Source: Monodelphis domestica
Lineage: Eukaryota > Chordata > Mammalia > Didelphimorphia > Didelphidae
Reading direction: 5' to 3'
NCBI RefSeq assembly: GCF_027887165.1
Contig: NC_077228.1
Span: forward strand, 426,163,535-426,227,534
DNA: 64,000 nucleotides
Part shown: one piece after another, positions 7,801 to 19,539 of the stretch
Numbering within the stretch: position 1 is the first letter of the stretch
Layout: the number at the start of each line of letters is the position of its first letter
Notes under the pieces: generated by a model
The model's database searches: none
Told to the model about the DNA's origin: nothing
What the model saw: the letters and a program-made list of their open reading frames with translations, nothing else
Made by a program: the position numbers and the translations under genes

Positions 7801-9042
7801 AGGAAGAAAAGCAAATTAACAACATCAAAGATGAAAAGGGGGACAGCACCTCCGATGAAGAGGAAATTAAGGCAATCATTAGAAATTACTTTCCCCAATT
7901 ATATGGCAATAAAGACACCAATTTAGGTGATATGGATGAATATATACAAAAATACAAACTGCCTAGACTAACAGAAGAGGAAATAGAATTTTTAAATAAT
8001 CCCATATCAGAAAATGAAATCCAACAAGCCATCAAAGAACTTCCTAAGAAAAATCCCCAGGGCCTGATGGATTCACCAGTGAATTCTATCAAACATTCAG
8101 AGAACAGTTAATCCCAATACTATACAAACTATTTGACATAATAAGCAAAGAGTTCTACCAAACTCCTTTTATGACACAAACATGGTACTGATTCCAAAAC
8201 CAGGCAGGTAAAAAACAGAGAAAGAAAACTATAGACCAATCTCCATAATGAATAGAGATGCAAAAATCTTAAATAGGATACTAGCAAAAAGACTCCAGCA
8301 AGTGATGAGGAGGGTCATCCACCATGATCAAGTAGGATTTATACCAGGGATGCAGGGCTGGTTCAATATTAGGAAAACCATCCACATAATTGGCCGCATC
8401 AACAAACAAACCAACAAGAATCACATGATTATCTCAATAGACGCAGAAAAAGCCTTTGATAAAATACAACACCCATTCCTATTAAAAACACTAGAAAGCA
8501 TAGGAATAGAAGGGTCATTCCTAAAAATAATAAACAGTATATATCTAAAACCATCAGCTAATATCATCTGCAATGGGAATAAACTAGATGCATTCCCAAT
8601 AAGATCAGAAGTGAAACAAGGATGCCCATTATCACCTCTACTATTTGACATTGTACTAGAAACACTAGCAGTAGTAATTAGAGAAGAAAAAGAAATTGAA
8701 GGCATCAAAATATGCAAGGAGGAGACCAAGTTATCACTCTTTGCAGATGACATGATGGTCTACTTAATGAATCCTAGAGATTCAACCAAAAAGCTAATTG
8801 AAATAATCAACAACTTTAGCAAAGTTGCAGGATACAAAATAAACCCACATAAGTCATCAGCTTTTCTATACATCTCCAACACAGCTCAGCAGCAAAAACT
8901 AGAAAGAGAAATCCCACTCAAAATCACCTTAGACAAAATAAAATATCTAGGAATCTACCTCCTGAGACAAACACAGGAACTATATGAACACAACTACAAA
9001 ACACTCTCCACACAACTAAAACTAGACTTGAACAATTGGTAA
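7801..9042 (+). pseudogene. LINE-1 ORF2, reverse transcriptase region, frameshifted
   Basis: Homology continues through frame changes near 7800, 8052 and 8150-8215, then an uninterrupted stretch 8248-9042. RT motifs are plain: [70 protein letters not shown] and the catalytic FADD at 8740-8751, the normal L1 variant of YADD. A TAA at 9040-9042 replaces a Lys codon that is present in the second copy near 35541. The domain cannot be produced as one protein. Confidence 0.92.
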
Positions 9043-10446
9043 AACATTAACTGCTCATGGATAGGACGAGCCAATATAATAAAAATGACCATCCTACCCA
9101 AACTTATTTATCTATTTAGTGCCATACCTATTGAACTCTCAAAATATTTCTTTACTGATTTAGAAAAAACCATAACAAAATTCATTTGGAATAACAAAAG
9201 ATCAAGGATATCCAGGGAAATAATGAAAAAAAAACACATATGATGGGGGCCTTGCTGTCCCAGACCTTAAACTATATTACAAAGCAACAGTCATCAAAGC
9301 AATTTGGTACTGGCTAAGAAACAGAAAGGAAGATCAGTGGAATAGACTGGGGGAAAGCGACCTCAGCCAGACAGTATATGATAAACTCAAAGATCCCAAC
9401 TTCTGGGACAAAAATTCAGTATTCGATAAAAATTGCTGGGAAAATTGGAAGACAGTATGAGAGAGATTAGGAATAGATCAACACCTGACACCCTACACCA
9501 AGATAAATTCAAAATGGGTGAATGACTTAAACATAAAGAAGGAAACCATAAGTAAATTGAGTAAACACAGAATAGTATACATGTCAGACCTTTGGGAGGG
9601 GAAAGACTTTAAAACTAAGCAAGACATAGAAAGAATCACAAAATGTAAAATAAATAATTTTGACTACATCAAATTAAAAAGCTTTTGTACAAACAAAACC
9701 AATATAACTAAAATCAGAAGGGAAACAACAAATTGGGAAAAATCTTCATAGAAACCTCTGACAAAGGTTTAATTACTCAAATTTATAAAGAGCTAAATTG
9801 ATTGTACAAAAAATCAAGCCATTCTCCAATTGATAAATGGGCAAGGGACATGGATAGGCAGTTCTCAGATAAAGAAATCAAAACTATTAATAAGCACATG
9901 AAGAAGTGTTCTAAATCTCTTATAGTCAGAGAGATGCAAATCAAAACAACTCTGAGGTATCACCTCACACCAAGCAGACTGGCTAGCATGATAGCAAAGG
10001 AAAGTAATGAATGCTGGAGGGGATGTGGCAAAGTAGGGACATTAATTCATTGCTGGTGGAGGTTTGAACTGATCCAACCATTCTGAAGGGCAATTTGGAA
10101 CTATGCCCAAAGGGCGACAAAAGAATATCTACCCTTTGATCCAGCCATAGCACTGCTTGGTCTGTACCCCAAAGAGATAATGGACACAAAGACTTGTACA
10201 AAAATATTCATAGCTGCGCTCTTTGTGGTGGCCAAAAACTGGAAAACGAGGGGATGCCCATCAATTGGGGAATGGCTGAGCAAATTGTGGTATATGTTGG
10301 TGATGGAATACTATTGTGCTAAAAGGAATAATAAAGTGGAGGAGTTCCATGGAGACTGGAACAACCTCCAGGAAGTGATGCAGAGTGAGAGGAGCAGAAC
10401 CAGGAGAACATTGTACACAGAGACTAATACACTGTGGTATAATTGA
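9043..10446 (+). pseudogene. LINE-1 ORF2 C-terminal region, broken
   Basis: Reads [36 protein letters not shown], a Cys-rich stretch around ESNECWRGCGKVGTLIHCWW and NWKTRGCPSIGEWLSKLWYM, ending at the TGA at 10444-10446. Several stops and frameshifts separate the pieces (near 9240, 9460, 9750, 10086). The matching region of L1 copy D (35499-36935) is less interrupted and confirms the reading. Confidence 0.9.
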
Positions 10447-10799
10447 ATGTAATGGACTTCTATATTAGTAGTGGTGTAATATCCCTCAACAATCTGCAGG
10501 GATCTAGGAGAAAAAACACTATTTATAAACAAAGGATAAACTATGGGAATAGGAACATAGAGGAAAAGCAACTGCCTGACTACAGCGGTTGAGGGGACAT
10601 GACAGAGGAGAGACTCTAAACGAAACTCTAATGCAAATATTAACAACATGGAAATGGGTTCAAATCAAGAACACATGTGACACCAAGTGGAATCATGCGT
10701 CGGCTATGGGGGTTGGGGGGGAGGAAAAGAAAATGATCTTTGTCTTTAATGAATAATGCTTGGAAATGATCAAATAAAATATTATTTAAAAAAAAAAAA
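10447..10799 (+). other. LINE-1 copy A 3' UTR and poly-A
   Basis: A 3' UTR of about 340 bp with a G-run near 10710, AATAAA at 10773-10778 and poly-A at 10788-10799. It is nearly the same as 36936-37283. Confidence 0.85.
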
Positions 10800-10825
10800 G
10801 GTTACTCTAAAGCAGGCAACTGAGA

Positions 10826-10990
10826 GAATCACAGGATCATGGATTTTATCTAAGGGGACCTCACAGGAAATCTAGTTCAACCCTCACATTTTACAACTAA
10901 ATGAATAGAATCCAGAGAGATCAGAGTCACAGGCAGGCTCTGAACTCAAAACCTGTGACTACACAGCCATGACCCATTCCCATGTACCAC
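10826..10990 (-). repeat. MIR-type CORE-SINE relic
   Basis: Reads in reverse as the MIR core: ATCATGGATTTTATCTAAGG, TCTAGTTCAACC, CATTTTACAACTAAATGAAT and a degraded GGCTCTGAACTCAAAACC. Confidence 0.6.
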
Positions 10991-11009
10991 TTTGTCTAAA
11001 TGTTGCTGA

Positions 11010-11235
11010 TTGATTTTCAAGGTTTTTTACTATCTAGCCTTAAAACCCTACTCATCCAACCATTTCCCAAAACCCCCCCAATTTTTCCTGTGTTCTGCTC
11101 AGTTTAATCTTACCATCGTTTCACACATACAGACATACATACAATTAATCCCTACGTCTCCCATGCTACTCCCCAACCTTAAATGCCCTTTTCTCTTCTC
11201 TCTGTCTGTCTGAATCTCACCCATCTTTCAAGATT
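11010..11235 (+). repeat. L2 LINE 3' fragment
   Basis: Sense L2-like sequence: CTACTCATCCAACCATTTCC, tracts rich in CCC/CTC and CATCTTTCAAGATTCAAG near the end. Degenerate, no reading frame kept. Confidence 0.5.
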
Positions 11236-11237
11236 CA

Positions 11238-11372
11238 AGTAATTAGATTCAGGTTGGAAGGAACCATAGAAATTTTTTAGTCTAACTTAGTCACTTTAGA
11301 GATGAAGAAAGTCAGGCTCATGGGAGTTAAGGAGCTTATTGAAAATCACAAGGAAGTCACTGTTAATGAAAA
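11238..11372 (-). repeat. MIR-type relic
   Basis: Antisense MIR core (GGTTGGAAGGAACCATAGAA, TAGAGATGAAGAAAGTCAGG, AAAATCACAAGG). Confidence 0.55.
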
Positions 11373-11817
11373 AATATTCAAAATAGAACTTAGAAAGTAT
11401 TGAGTAACTGAGAAAGTTGAAGACTAATGCAATGAAATTATTTTTCCCTCATCACATATTAGCCACAGAACTAAGACCGTAACAAAGTTCTTGCTTTTAT
11501 TTTATTGTTGTTGTTATTATTTTTAATTATGCCATTCTGCATCATCAACTATAGAACAAAACCAAGTTGTCTTCTTCACACACACACACACACAAAAAAA
11601 CTATGACCTTTAAGCACCCCTCCTAACCAAATAAGCAGGCAATCAATTAACATGTACACCTAAAGTTAGTGATAGAAAAGAAATTTGCTCCATCTTAGAG
11701 AAAAAGGTTTTGATCTGTTTCTATTGATTCTGGGAACTCCCACATGATGAAACTCCTTCCACTAATGCAAGTTGTAAAGTTTTCTGTAACATGTAGTCTT
11801 AGAAAGTTGCCTAGAGC
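11373..11817. other. No gene recognised; short CA repeat
   Basis: AT-rich single-copy-looking sequence with (CA)n at 11577-11594. No frame or known repeat was recognised. Confidence 0.4.
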
Positions 11818-11935
11818 ATTGACAGGTTGAGTGACTTGACTAAGGTCTCTCAGCTATCATGTATCAAAGGCAACCCTGACCTTCTAAGTTCCAGGATCAA
11901 TTCTCTATTCACTATGGAACACTACCTCTCTATTG
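11818..11935 (-). repeat. MIR-like relic
   Basis: TTGAGTGACTTGACTAAGGTC and later CATTCACTATGGAACACT-like end resemble an antisense MIR. Weak. Confidence 0.4.
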
Positions 11936-12426
11936 GGTTGCAGTTTTCATTATAGTTTAACACTATAAATGACCTACTTTTTAACTTCCTTTAAAAAATA
12001 ACCTATGCCCTTCCTTCACAAGCAAATGAAAGCTTAAATTTCTCCATAGCTTTTTTCAACAATTTCTAATCTTCAATATACCGAAAATCAGGTTCTTGTA
12101 ATGATAAAAATAATAATATCTAATAGATACTCATTGTCAAGCATGTTTTATATTATTAATCTCTACTATGATAAAAAAAATCAAGCACCTAATGAGAAAT
12201 GCATCCAGTATTGTCATGTTTATTCATTTTGAAAAAAGGAGAATGACAACCTCAAGGCAAAATTGCCAGTGCTAGTATTGTAACATTTAAAATTGGTGAG
12301 GGATAAACTTTAGTGAGTAAAATAGTGGGAGATATAAATTGTGATAGATATAAGAGAGGGTGAGTAAATTTGACCACAGAAAATATGTTTCACTACAGTG
12401 TCTTGGTTTTTAAATCAAATATAAGG
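11936..12426. other. AT-rich stretch without recognised feature
   Basis: About 490 bp of AT-rich DNA with A and T runs. Nothing coding and no clear repeat family seen. Confidence 0.4.
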
Positions 12427-12515
12427 TGGTCACCAGGGAATATATTCCCGAATTATGAATATGCCCAAGTCAACTGGGTTTTGTAGAGAATTTAATTAAT
12501 AATACAATGAGTAAT

Positions 12516-12517
<2 letters not shown>

Positions 12518-12593
<76 letters not shown>

Positions 12594-12596
12594 AAG
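12518..12596. repeat. (GA)n microsatellite
   Basis: A nearly perfect AG dinucleotide run, interrupted once by AAAG. The sister LTR at 23700 has a shorter GA-rich tract at the same place, so it grew from LTR sequence. Confidence 0.95.
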
Positions 12597-13098
12597 GAAA
12601 TAAGTATGAAGGGCCTTAAGCCAACATGGCCTAGACTTGAGTCTTAAGAGAGAGATCAGTCAGTTAGTCTTTTATCACTCACCACAAGGTCTGTCTAAGC
12701 AAGGATTCTAGGGACACCAGGCCAGCTCCATCTCAGCTGATTTCACCAGAGAGAGTTCCAGCCAGAGTCCTCCTCAAAGAGAGATCCAGCCAGAGACTGT
12801 TTCAAAGGGCCTCTCTCCAGAGCCTCCAGAGGGACAGAGTCCCCTCAGAGGAGCTCCAGCAAGACCTCCTTAGAGATTGTCCTCCAAGAGCTTCCCTTCT
12901 CCAGAGCCTCTCTCAAGAGATTCTTCCCAAGCGATCCTCATAAGAGCTTTCTCCAAAAGGATTGTCCTTAAGTGATTCTTAAGAGATTCTGCTTTTTATT
13001 ATATAGGGGTTTTTTCCTATGTCACCTCCCCTAAGTTTTTCCATCTACCAATCACCGTAGATGTTTCCTAAAAGACAGCCCATCTGAATTCCTGTTAA

Positions 13099-13215
13099 GT
13101 CAACTAATCTCCTCAGTAAGTCTGAACCAGAGAAAATGCTGCTGTGTCGACTAATCCCCTCAGTAAATCTGAACCAGAGAAAACACAGCTGAGTCGACTA
13201 ATCTCATTAAGAGAA
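13099..13215. repeat. 47-bp direct repeat in LTR U3
   Basis: Units start with GTCAACTAATC at 13099, GTCGACTAATC at 13146 and again at 13193, each with CTCAGTAARTCTGAACCAGAGAAAA in the first two; the third is partial. Period 47. Confidence 0.85.
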
Positions 13216-14211
13216 AACTTGCCCGACCTTTAAAGGTACCTAGCATCCCATTGTATCAATTCTAAAAAAACAGGTATGGCTCAAAGAACTCCTTGCCTTA
13301 TTATAAGCATGGGTCCAACTACTTTCATTGTTTAGCAAGGAGTTTTCTCCCCTAAAGCAGCCTTAAGTATGGGTGGAGTAGAGGTCCTCCCATTTCTGAT
13401 CCTGGGGAGTTCTCATATCAAAATGGGGAATGTTTCCAGTAGGGAATTTGTTCCAATGGAGGATTCCTCAATGTGGAAATTTTTTAACATTCACAAGTCT
13501 GAGAAATTTCAAGACTTACAGTATCCATTCAGCTCACTGGTTTTTTTGCTTTTGTCAAATAAAATTGGTCTGTCTCAAAAGACATGTGTCCTGTCTGCTG
13601 AGTCACTCATTCATATTAGGAGAGGAAATAACTGTTTCAGGACTGATGGGCAGCCATGTGCAATATTTGTGGCTTTTGTTTTTACAAATCACCCAAACTG
13701 ATAGATATCTCCATGTCATTCTTCAGCAGTAGGTTGAAGTACTGAACTGTAACTAGGAAGATTGCAGACACCTAAAGGAACATTTATGAAGCACCTACTA
13801 TGCACAAAGCCCTATGGAGCATTCACACAAATAAATGCACTACAAGGAAAGGGAGATGATTGCAAAGACAAGATCCAGGCAAAATGCTTTACAACATTTG
13901 AGCAAAGACAGATGCTTTGGGGGAGAGATACACTGGATCAAAGGAATCAGAGAAGGCTTCATTTCATTCATTCCTACATCTCTGGGACAAAGAGGGTCTC
14001 TGCCATTATGTCAGTGAAACTATAAGATCCTGAGTGTCAGAATAGGTTAGTAAACAAACACACTACTTTGATATAAAGACAAACCCAATTAATTTTGTCA
14101 GTATTTTTATAATATGAATTTAAAAAAGAAAAACAAACCTTAATAAACCAATTCAAACCTTAAAGCAGACAAACTGTGAAAAAAATACATGGAGAGAAGA
14201 CTCCTTGGGAA

Positions 14212-14310
14212 GGGATGTTTGTCCTTTGTATTTTTAACAGACACAAATTGTAGACAAGACCATTGTATAAAATATTTGACTCACTAAAAGCTTTGTTTTA
14301 TTTGAGGTTG
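14212..14310 (+). repeat. Duplicated 100-bp segment, copy 1
   Basis: GGGATGTTTGTCCTTTGTATTT...ACAAATTGT...AAATATTTGACTCACTAAAAG is repeated at 14683-14784 with substitutions and small gaps. Confidence 0.75.
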
Positions 14311-14682
14311 GAAAAGACTACATAGGAGAGAACCCAAAAATATTGACAAGAGGAACACAAATGCAAATTCTAGATAACCTTGCCATTGCTCAGAATCCTG
14401 AAATCCTAGTTTATTCATTAGGTAGCTTCAACTTAAGGGGTCGAGAGTACATGAACTCAACAATCAAATTTCACATCAGACAATTTTATGCTCATAGATT
14501 AGCTAATAAAATTCGATGTATCTGTACACAAACCACCCCAAATCTCAAATAAACCTGGCACACAACAAACCAAAAATAAACCACTAATTACACTGTTTGT
14601 TTTGTAAAGTATCATCACAATCAAATCCAGCTGCCCCACCATTAAACCCAATTAGTTTTACATTAGTCCAACACACACAGCA

Positions 14683-14784
14683 GGGATGTTTGTCCTTTGT
14701 ATTTTAACAGGTACAAATTGTGAAAAAGGAAAGCTTTTTAAAAAATATTTGACCCACTGAAAGTGTTATCTTTATCTGAGGGTG
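14683..14784 (+). repeat. Duplicated 100-bp segment, copy 2
   Basis: Second copy, about 470 bp downstream in the same orientation. The divergence shows it is not a recent slip event. Confidence 0.75.
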
Positions 14785-15173
14785 ACTGGAGATCTAGAAA
14801 TCAAGAGAAAGGTGAGAGGATTTATTAGGCTTGAAGTAAGAAAGGTCTACAACATTGACTGTGAGTGTTTCAAAAGATCCTATCTATTTGCCTCGCATTT
14901 TTCTCATTGCCAGTTTCCCTAGGAGAGATTTCTCAATATTAGTCCCTTATGAAGATCCACTGATCGTTTATCTTCCAAATTTCCACCCTAATGTTAAAAT
15001 AGTATTAAATGAATGAAGATGTAAGCCTAGTAAGAAACTGAGTTCCAACTCCTAATGCTACCTATCGTTTCAGTCTCTGCAATCTCCTAAATGCCTGTGA
15101 AAGTTTACATGAGACATTAAAAATAGTGAATAGGAGGGATAGTTCTGGTGGTGGCCTTGAAGAAAATTTTTCT

Positions 15174-15320
15174 CATCAGTCAGTTTTTTAAAAAATTTCT
15201 ACCAACCATTTTTATTGTGTTACCTTAGAAAATACCCATTTGAGTTATAAAATTAACTTTTATAATTTCTAGTTTTTTAAGGTAACACAATAAAAATTAG
15301 CCTGACTGGCTAACTGATAG
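15174..15320. mobile_element. Palindromic MITE-like element
   Basis: ATTTTTATTGTGTTACCTTA (15208-15227) is exactly reverse-complementary to 15278-15297. An inner hairpin TTATAAAA/TTTTATAA lies at the centre, and outer ATCAGTCAG / CTGACTGGCTAACTGAT parts add imperfect pairing. Short, non-coding, hairpin-forming: consistent with a miniature DNA transposon. Confidence 0.65.
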
Positions 15321-15392
15321 GGAATAGCTAAATGATAAAGTGAAAATGACTATAGCTTCAAAAATTAAGAAATGAAAAAAAGTAATCATGAG

Positions 15393-15545
15393 TCAACCCT
15401 CTCATTTCACAAAATGAGAAAACTAAGACCTAGAATTAGAAAATGACTTGCTTAATGTTATACAAGAAGTGGTTGAAACAGAATTTGAACCTAGGTCATG
15501 TGATTCTGAAATGTGTATTCTTACTGCTTATTCCATCTGAAAAAC
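15393..15545 (-). repeat. MIR-type CORE-SINE relic
   Basis: Antisense core: CCTCTCATTTCACAAAATGA, GACTTGCTTAATG and GAATTTGAACCTAGGTC. Confidence 0.65.
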
Positions 15546-17014
15546 TATTTAGTCTTCCCCTTATCAAAAAATGTTTGATCCAGACCAGGGACGAGGATCA
15601 TTAAACACTGGATAGTATTTGAATACTATCACCTCATTCCCAAACCTAGTATAGAACAGGTACATGACTCACTCTCCCAAACCCCAACTAAAAGATGTTT
15701 GGTTTCTCAGAAAGCAGCTATTTCTCTTTTCATTATCCTGGGGGCAACCCTGAGGGATTGTTTGACCAGTATTGTTACTCACAGGATGCTACCCATGTTC
15801 TCACTCATTGTTTATCAGTTGATATAAATGAATTAGACAGACTTATTTAGCTTATAAATCAATATTTTCTGAAATTGATTAATAAGAAAGATTGGTGGCA
15901 AAACTAGGGAATATTTCACAATCATACACATGCATTTTGCACCCACTGAGGGATATGTCAGTGTATCATTTCATACTGATTTACAAATACATATAGAGTC
16001 TAGGAAAAATTAAACTCATATTAATACATGTGGCAAAGTTATAACTTCCTATTCCCAGGTGCTAGAGGACTTTTCTCCCCTTCAGGAAGTCCTCCTGAAC
16101 TTCCCCTTATGCATGGGTAGCTTTCTTCTGGGTTTCTTGTAGAGTTAGGAAGCCTTTCTTCTGTAAAATGTAAGATTAAAATTAATATCCAATAACTCCC
16201 AAGTATTATATTTTATAAGATTCATTAATAATCACTTGAAGGAGAAGAAATAAAAAACAAAAGAAAAAGCCTAAGTAAATAACACTTGAGTAAAATTCTC
16301 TTGCCTAGCACTCACCTAACCTCCACCAGCAGCATTCCCAGGGGAAAAGAGAGAGAGGGTGGAACTACACTCAAAATATATCCTCCCTATGTTAGCACAC
16401 AATGTGAGAAGGAAAATGGGAAGCTGGGATTTAGAGTCCTGGGGAGTCAAATTCTAACTACACAGTACAAAGTTCTTCTGGCCTTCCATTGCTGATGTTT
16501 CCATTAGCTGGTGCTATTCCAGCAAGAAAGGTTACCAGGATGACCCTGGGAAATAAAAAAAAAAATTTAAACCTCTTAAAGTTCATAATATCATCAATCA
16601 AAGAGGAGGAGACAGAGGCCATTTTTTTTCTCTGCTCTATTCAAAGTGATTCTCTGTAAGTGATCTGGTAGGGAAAAATTCTCTGTAAGTGATCTGGTAG
16701 GGAAAAATTCTGCCACTAGGCTAGCCTGCCTCTGGATCCCCAATTGCCAACTAACTTGCAGTTTTTAAGCAAACTTCACAGACCATGATAAACTCATTAA
16801 GTAATCCTAATGTTCTTCCTGGTTATTGTTCTGTCATTTCACCCAATGACCAGGTAGTCTTTGATTCTTTCAAATTTAAGGCCTGCTCCCACCTCACCTA
16901 GTTTAAATGCATTTCATTAATTCCATAGAAATGTTCTTAACTGATAAAGGTATCAGATGTAGAACTTTGAAGAGTGACTTTAAATGGGGTGAGTGAGTAG
17001 CATTTTAATGGACT
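15546..17014. other. No gene recognised; contains a perfect 29-bp tandem duplication
   Basis: AT-rich DNA. The open frame 16286-16495 has no recognisable motif and is likely chance. Confidence 0.4.
16650..16707. repeat. Perfect tandem duplication of 29 bp
   Basis: Unit starting TTCTCTGTAAGTGATCTGGT occurs at 16650-16678 and again at 16679-16707 with no mismatch. Confidence 0.95.
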
Positions 17015-17215
17015 CTTACCCTTACACAAGTATTGGAATGTACATAAATACTCACTGCACACAAGGTGTTGTGCCCGATACCAAGGATACAAAGGTGAAA
17101 AATGATTTCTGCACTCGAGGATATTGCAATCTACTAAGAAAACTACAAGACAAACCAACAGATGTCAAATGCAAAATAAAATGTGATAGGGGAAAAGGAG
17201 AAAAATAAAGTGAGG
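17015..17215 (-). repeat. L2 LINE 3' end, antisense
   Basis: TACTCACTGCACACAAGGTGTTGTGCCCGATACCAAGGATACAAAGG is the degraded reverse complement of the L2 tail (CTTTGTATCC...GTGCCTGGCACA). It continues with TGATTTCTGCACTCGAGGAT. Confidence 0.6.
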
Positions 17216-18589
17216 CCTTGATTTGTGCAAATATTGAATCCCAAGAAGTTGCAAGTATTTGAATTTGCAGTTGCAATTATGTCAGATATAGTCATTGTAA
17301 GTTCTAGCCAAGGCTATGCTGAAGTCAGTTTGAACTGGTCTATAAGAGTCAATTGTTAAGTTATCAGTGTGAACATTTATACCTCAGAAATTAGCAAATA
17401 CTATAAATGAAACCTCAGTTTATTCTGTTGTTGATTGATGACTTAAAACAAATGAAGGAAAAATATTAATTCAGATCAAGTTTAAGCGTTTCATGTGTGT
17501 TTATATGTGTTTGTATATACTCCCCCTGCCACACACATATTAGAGAGCTAGTTGTTAAACATTTATCAGCACACCCCTGCTTTTAACTCAAAGGAAATGT
17601 ATGGAGCAAATTCCAATAATTCAAGCATTTCAAAGCCTTCATTATTGGTACTAATTGGGGCCTGGCAGTACTCTAAGAAAGTCTGAGGAAGGAGAGAACA
17701 CTTCCTCCTGGAGGGAGATCAGAAAATGCTTCATCTGAGAGATGGCACCTGATCTTGGATTTGAAAGAAAAATATTTCATTGAGTGGGTCTAATTATATA
17801 GCTTAGATTTATATAATGTCAGCAGCTGTGACTAGTGCATGGCCCTATTCAGTAGCAAGAACTACTCGGTAGCAAGATCCAGGAGTTGTCATAAATCAAA
17901 CATTCATCAGCACCTGCCTTGCATCCCACCTTCCATCCCACCTTCTACCAGAGGACACTCTAAGTTAATTGCCAAGATCCTTGGCTTTCAGAGAGCTGGA
18001 GAAAGTTTCCCCTTCATTCTTCTCCTTAGTAGATGGTATTGATTTTCCTTTATTGGGTTAGGCATTGTATGAATTGCTCAGTCAGAGAGAACAATGCCTC
18101 TCTAGCCACCAAGAGGCATAACGGAAACCATAAAGCCTCTGAAAAATATTGGTAGTGTAAACCTGGAAAATCGCATATGTCAGTGTTGCTGGCACCTCTC
18201 AAATATGAGGTGACCAGCATTAGTAGAATGAATTCCTTTACCAATGATGAACATCCTAACACTATCACACATCCTATTAGATCCTTCAGTCTGTGAAATC
18301 AATGGCCATGTGCTTCATTGATCTGCTTACAAAAAATTGCATACAACATTTATTAGAATGTTAAAAATGGATATTTTCAAATAAAATGATTTTTAAAAGT
18401 AGATCCATCAAAGAACCTCTCATTAATGAGCCCCAGATAAAAGCCTACCTGTAGGCCATAGTGTCTCTCATAATTTCTATGATATCAAAGATTCAACTCA
18501 GATATAACAAAAGGATGCCAAACATAGGTCACTTTCAGTTATTCAAATAGTAATTATTGACAGAATTATTCTGGACCAAGTGTTGGGAA
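17216..18589. other. No gene recognised
   Basis: Mostly single-copy-looking AT-rich sequence. 17655-17775 (CTTCCTCCTGGAGGGAG, GGCACCTGATCTTGGATTTG) weakly resembles an ancient LINE relic. Open frames at 17839-18042 and 18050-18268 (minus) lack motifs. Confidence 0.4.
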
Positions 18590-18745
18590 AACTGGTTACA
18601 TATCTTGACTTTGACATTGATTATAGTCATGGAATTAAATCTCTGAGCTTTAATTTTCTCATCTATACAATGGAGATACTTGTACCACATGGGACTGCTT
18701 TAGGGAAAACACTTTATAGAACTTAATACATCATAGAAATGTGAG
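18590..18745 (+). repeat. MIR-type relic
   Basis: CTGAGCTTTAATTTTCTCATCTATACAATGGAGATACTTGTACC matches the sense MIR core, followed by a degraded 3' part. Confidence 0.6.
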
Positions 18746-19037
18746 ATTTGGGTGTTGATCAAAAGAATTCAAAGCACCTGAATAATACTTTTGCTTGAAT
18801 TTTCACTTTATTTCTCTAAGTGTTACAGAAGAAAAAATAATAATATCAAAAGCTTACGTGGATATTGGTAAAGGGAATGGACTCATGATGTGTTGATAGA
18901 AGAATTCATTGATAGATTGTTTTAAAAAGGAATCTCCTTTTTCATCACCTTCTCTGCAGTTCAAAGCTTTTTACAGAATAGAATTAATGAGAGGTTAATT
19001 GATTTACCCAACATAAATGATATATTTCAAATTTTAC
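18746..19037. other. No feature recognised
   Basis: AT-rich, no repeat family or frame recognised. Confidence 0.35.
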
Positions 19038-19290
19038 TGTTGTTCACTTGATTTGGTTGTGTCCAACTCTTTGTGACTTCATTTTTGGTTTTCTTGGCAA
19101 ATATATGGGGGTGGTTTACCATTTACTTCTCCAGCTCATTTGACAGATAAGGAAATTGAGGTAAACAAGGTTAAGTGACTTTCCCTGGGGCATACAGTTA
19201 GTAAGTGTCTGAGACAGGATTTGAACTTATGAAGATGAGTCTTCCTGATTCCAAGTCCAGTGTTCTATCTACTGCAAAGGCTAGATTCTA
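19038..19290 (-). mobile_element. SINE A, full length
   Basis: In antisense: TTGTTCACTTGATTTGGTTG, CCAACTCTTTGTGACTTCAT, CCATTTACTTCTCCAGCTCATTTGACAGATAAGGAAATTGAGG, then the tRNA-like head with GGATTTGAACTTATGAAGAT. The core is MIR-like, so this is a CORE-SINE with a tRNA head. Confidence 0.85.
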
Positions 19291-19539
19291 ATCCACAACT
19301 TCCTAACTCCCTATCTAATGAATAAATCACAATGCCTTTTATAAATAATACTCTGTGGCACAATGAGACACTTGATCACTTCAATGTGTGCAGGTTTTCA
19401 TTTCCTTCCAATGAGGCAGATTGCCATGAACACATGCTTTTTATCTTTTGTAATTCTTGCCCATATCCTGCCACAAATTCTACATAGCAGCTCTATACTT
19501 AATTGATCCATTATGAAAAATAAAGAAATAAATATGTGG

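Larger units (their letters stand above)
1..10799 (+). mobile_element. LINE-1 copy A, interrupted by a provirus
   Basis: One LINE-1 runs from before the window to a poly-A tract ending near 10799. Removing the provirus at 364-6199 and one copy of its ATAT target duplication joins the ORF1 end (2-244) through a spacer to ORF2 (6653-10446). The 3' UTR carries AATAAA at 10773-10778 before the poly-A. ORF2 has several frameshifts and stops, so the copy is dead. Its 3' part closely matches the copy at 35499-37283, so both belong to one subfamily. Confidence 0.92.
12427..13258 (-). mobile_element. Solo LTR, minus strand
   Basis: Runs TGGTCACC...TTGTATCA on the plus strand. It shares its 3' end with the solo LTR at 23631: both have ATG/AAATA(T)GCCCAAGTCAACTGG-like sequence followed by TTTAATTAAT and a GA-rich tract. 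Read on the minus strand it has a TATA box (TATATAAT, plus positions about 12998-13007). U3 (plus 13099-13215) holds a 47-bp direct repeat. Exact ends are tentative because no clean target duplication remains. Confidence 0.6.
13259..15173. other. Unclassified region with an internal duplication
   Basis: No gene recognised. Two overlapping short frames near 13370-13730 have no recognisable content. 13778-13830 weakly resembles an antisense L2 end (CACCTACTATGCACAAAGCC). The duplicated segment at 14212 and 14683 is listed separately. Confidence 0.4.

Noticed and set aside
7593..7898. Hydrophobic 101-codon minus-strand frame
   Set aside because: Antisense of the Lys-rich LINE-1 ORF2 region.
12518..12596. 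Regular repeat as a CRISPR-like array
   Set aside because: Simple GA microsatellite without spacers, in a vertebrate genome.
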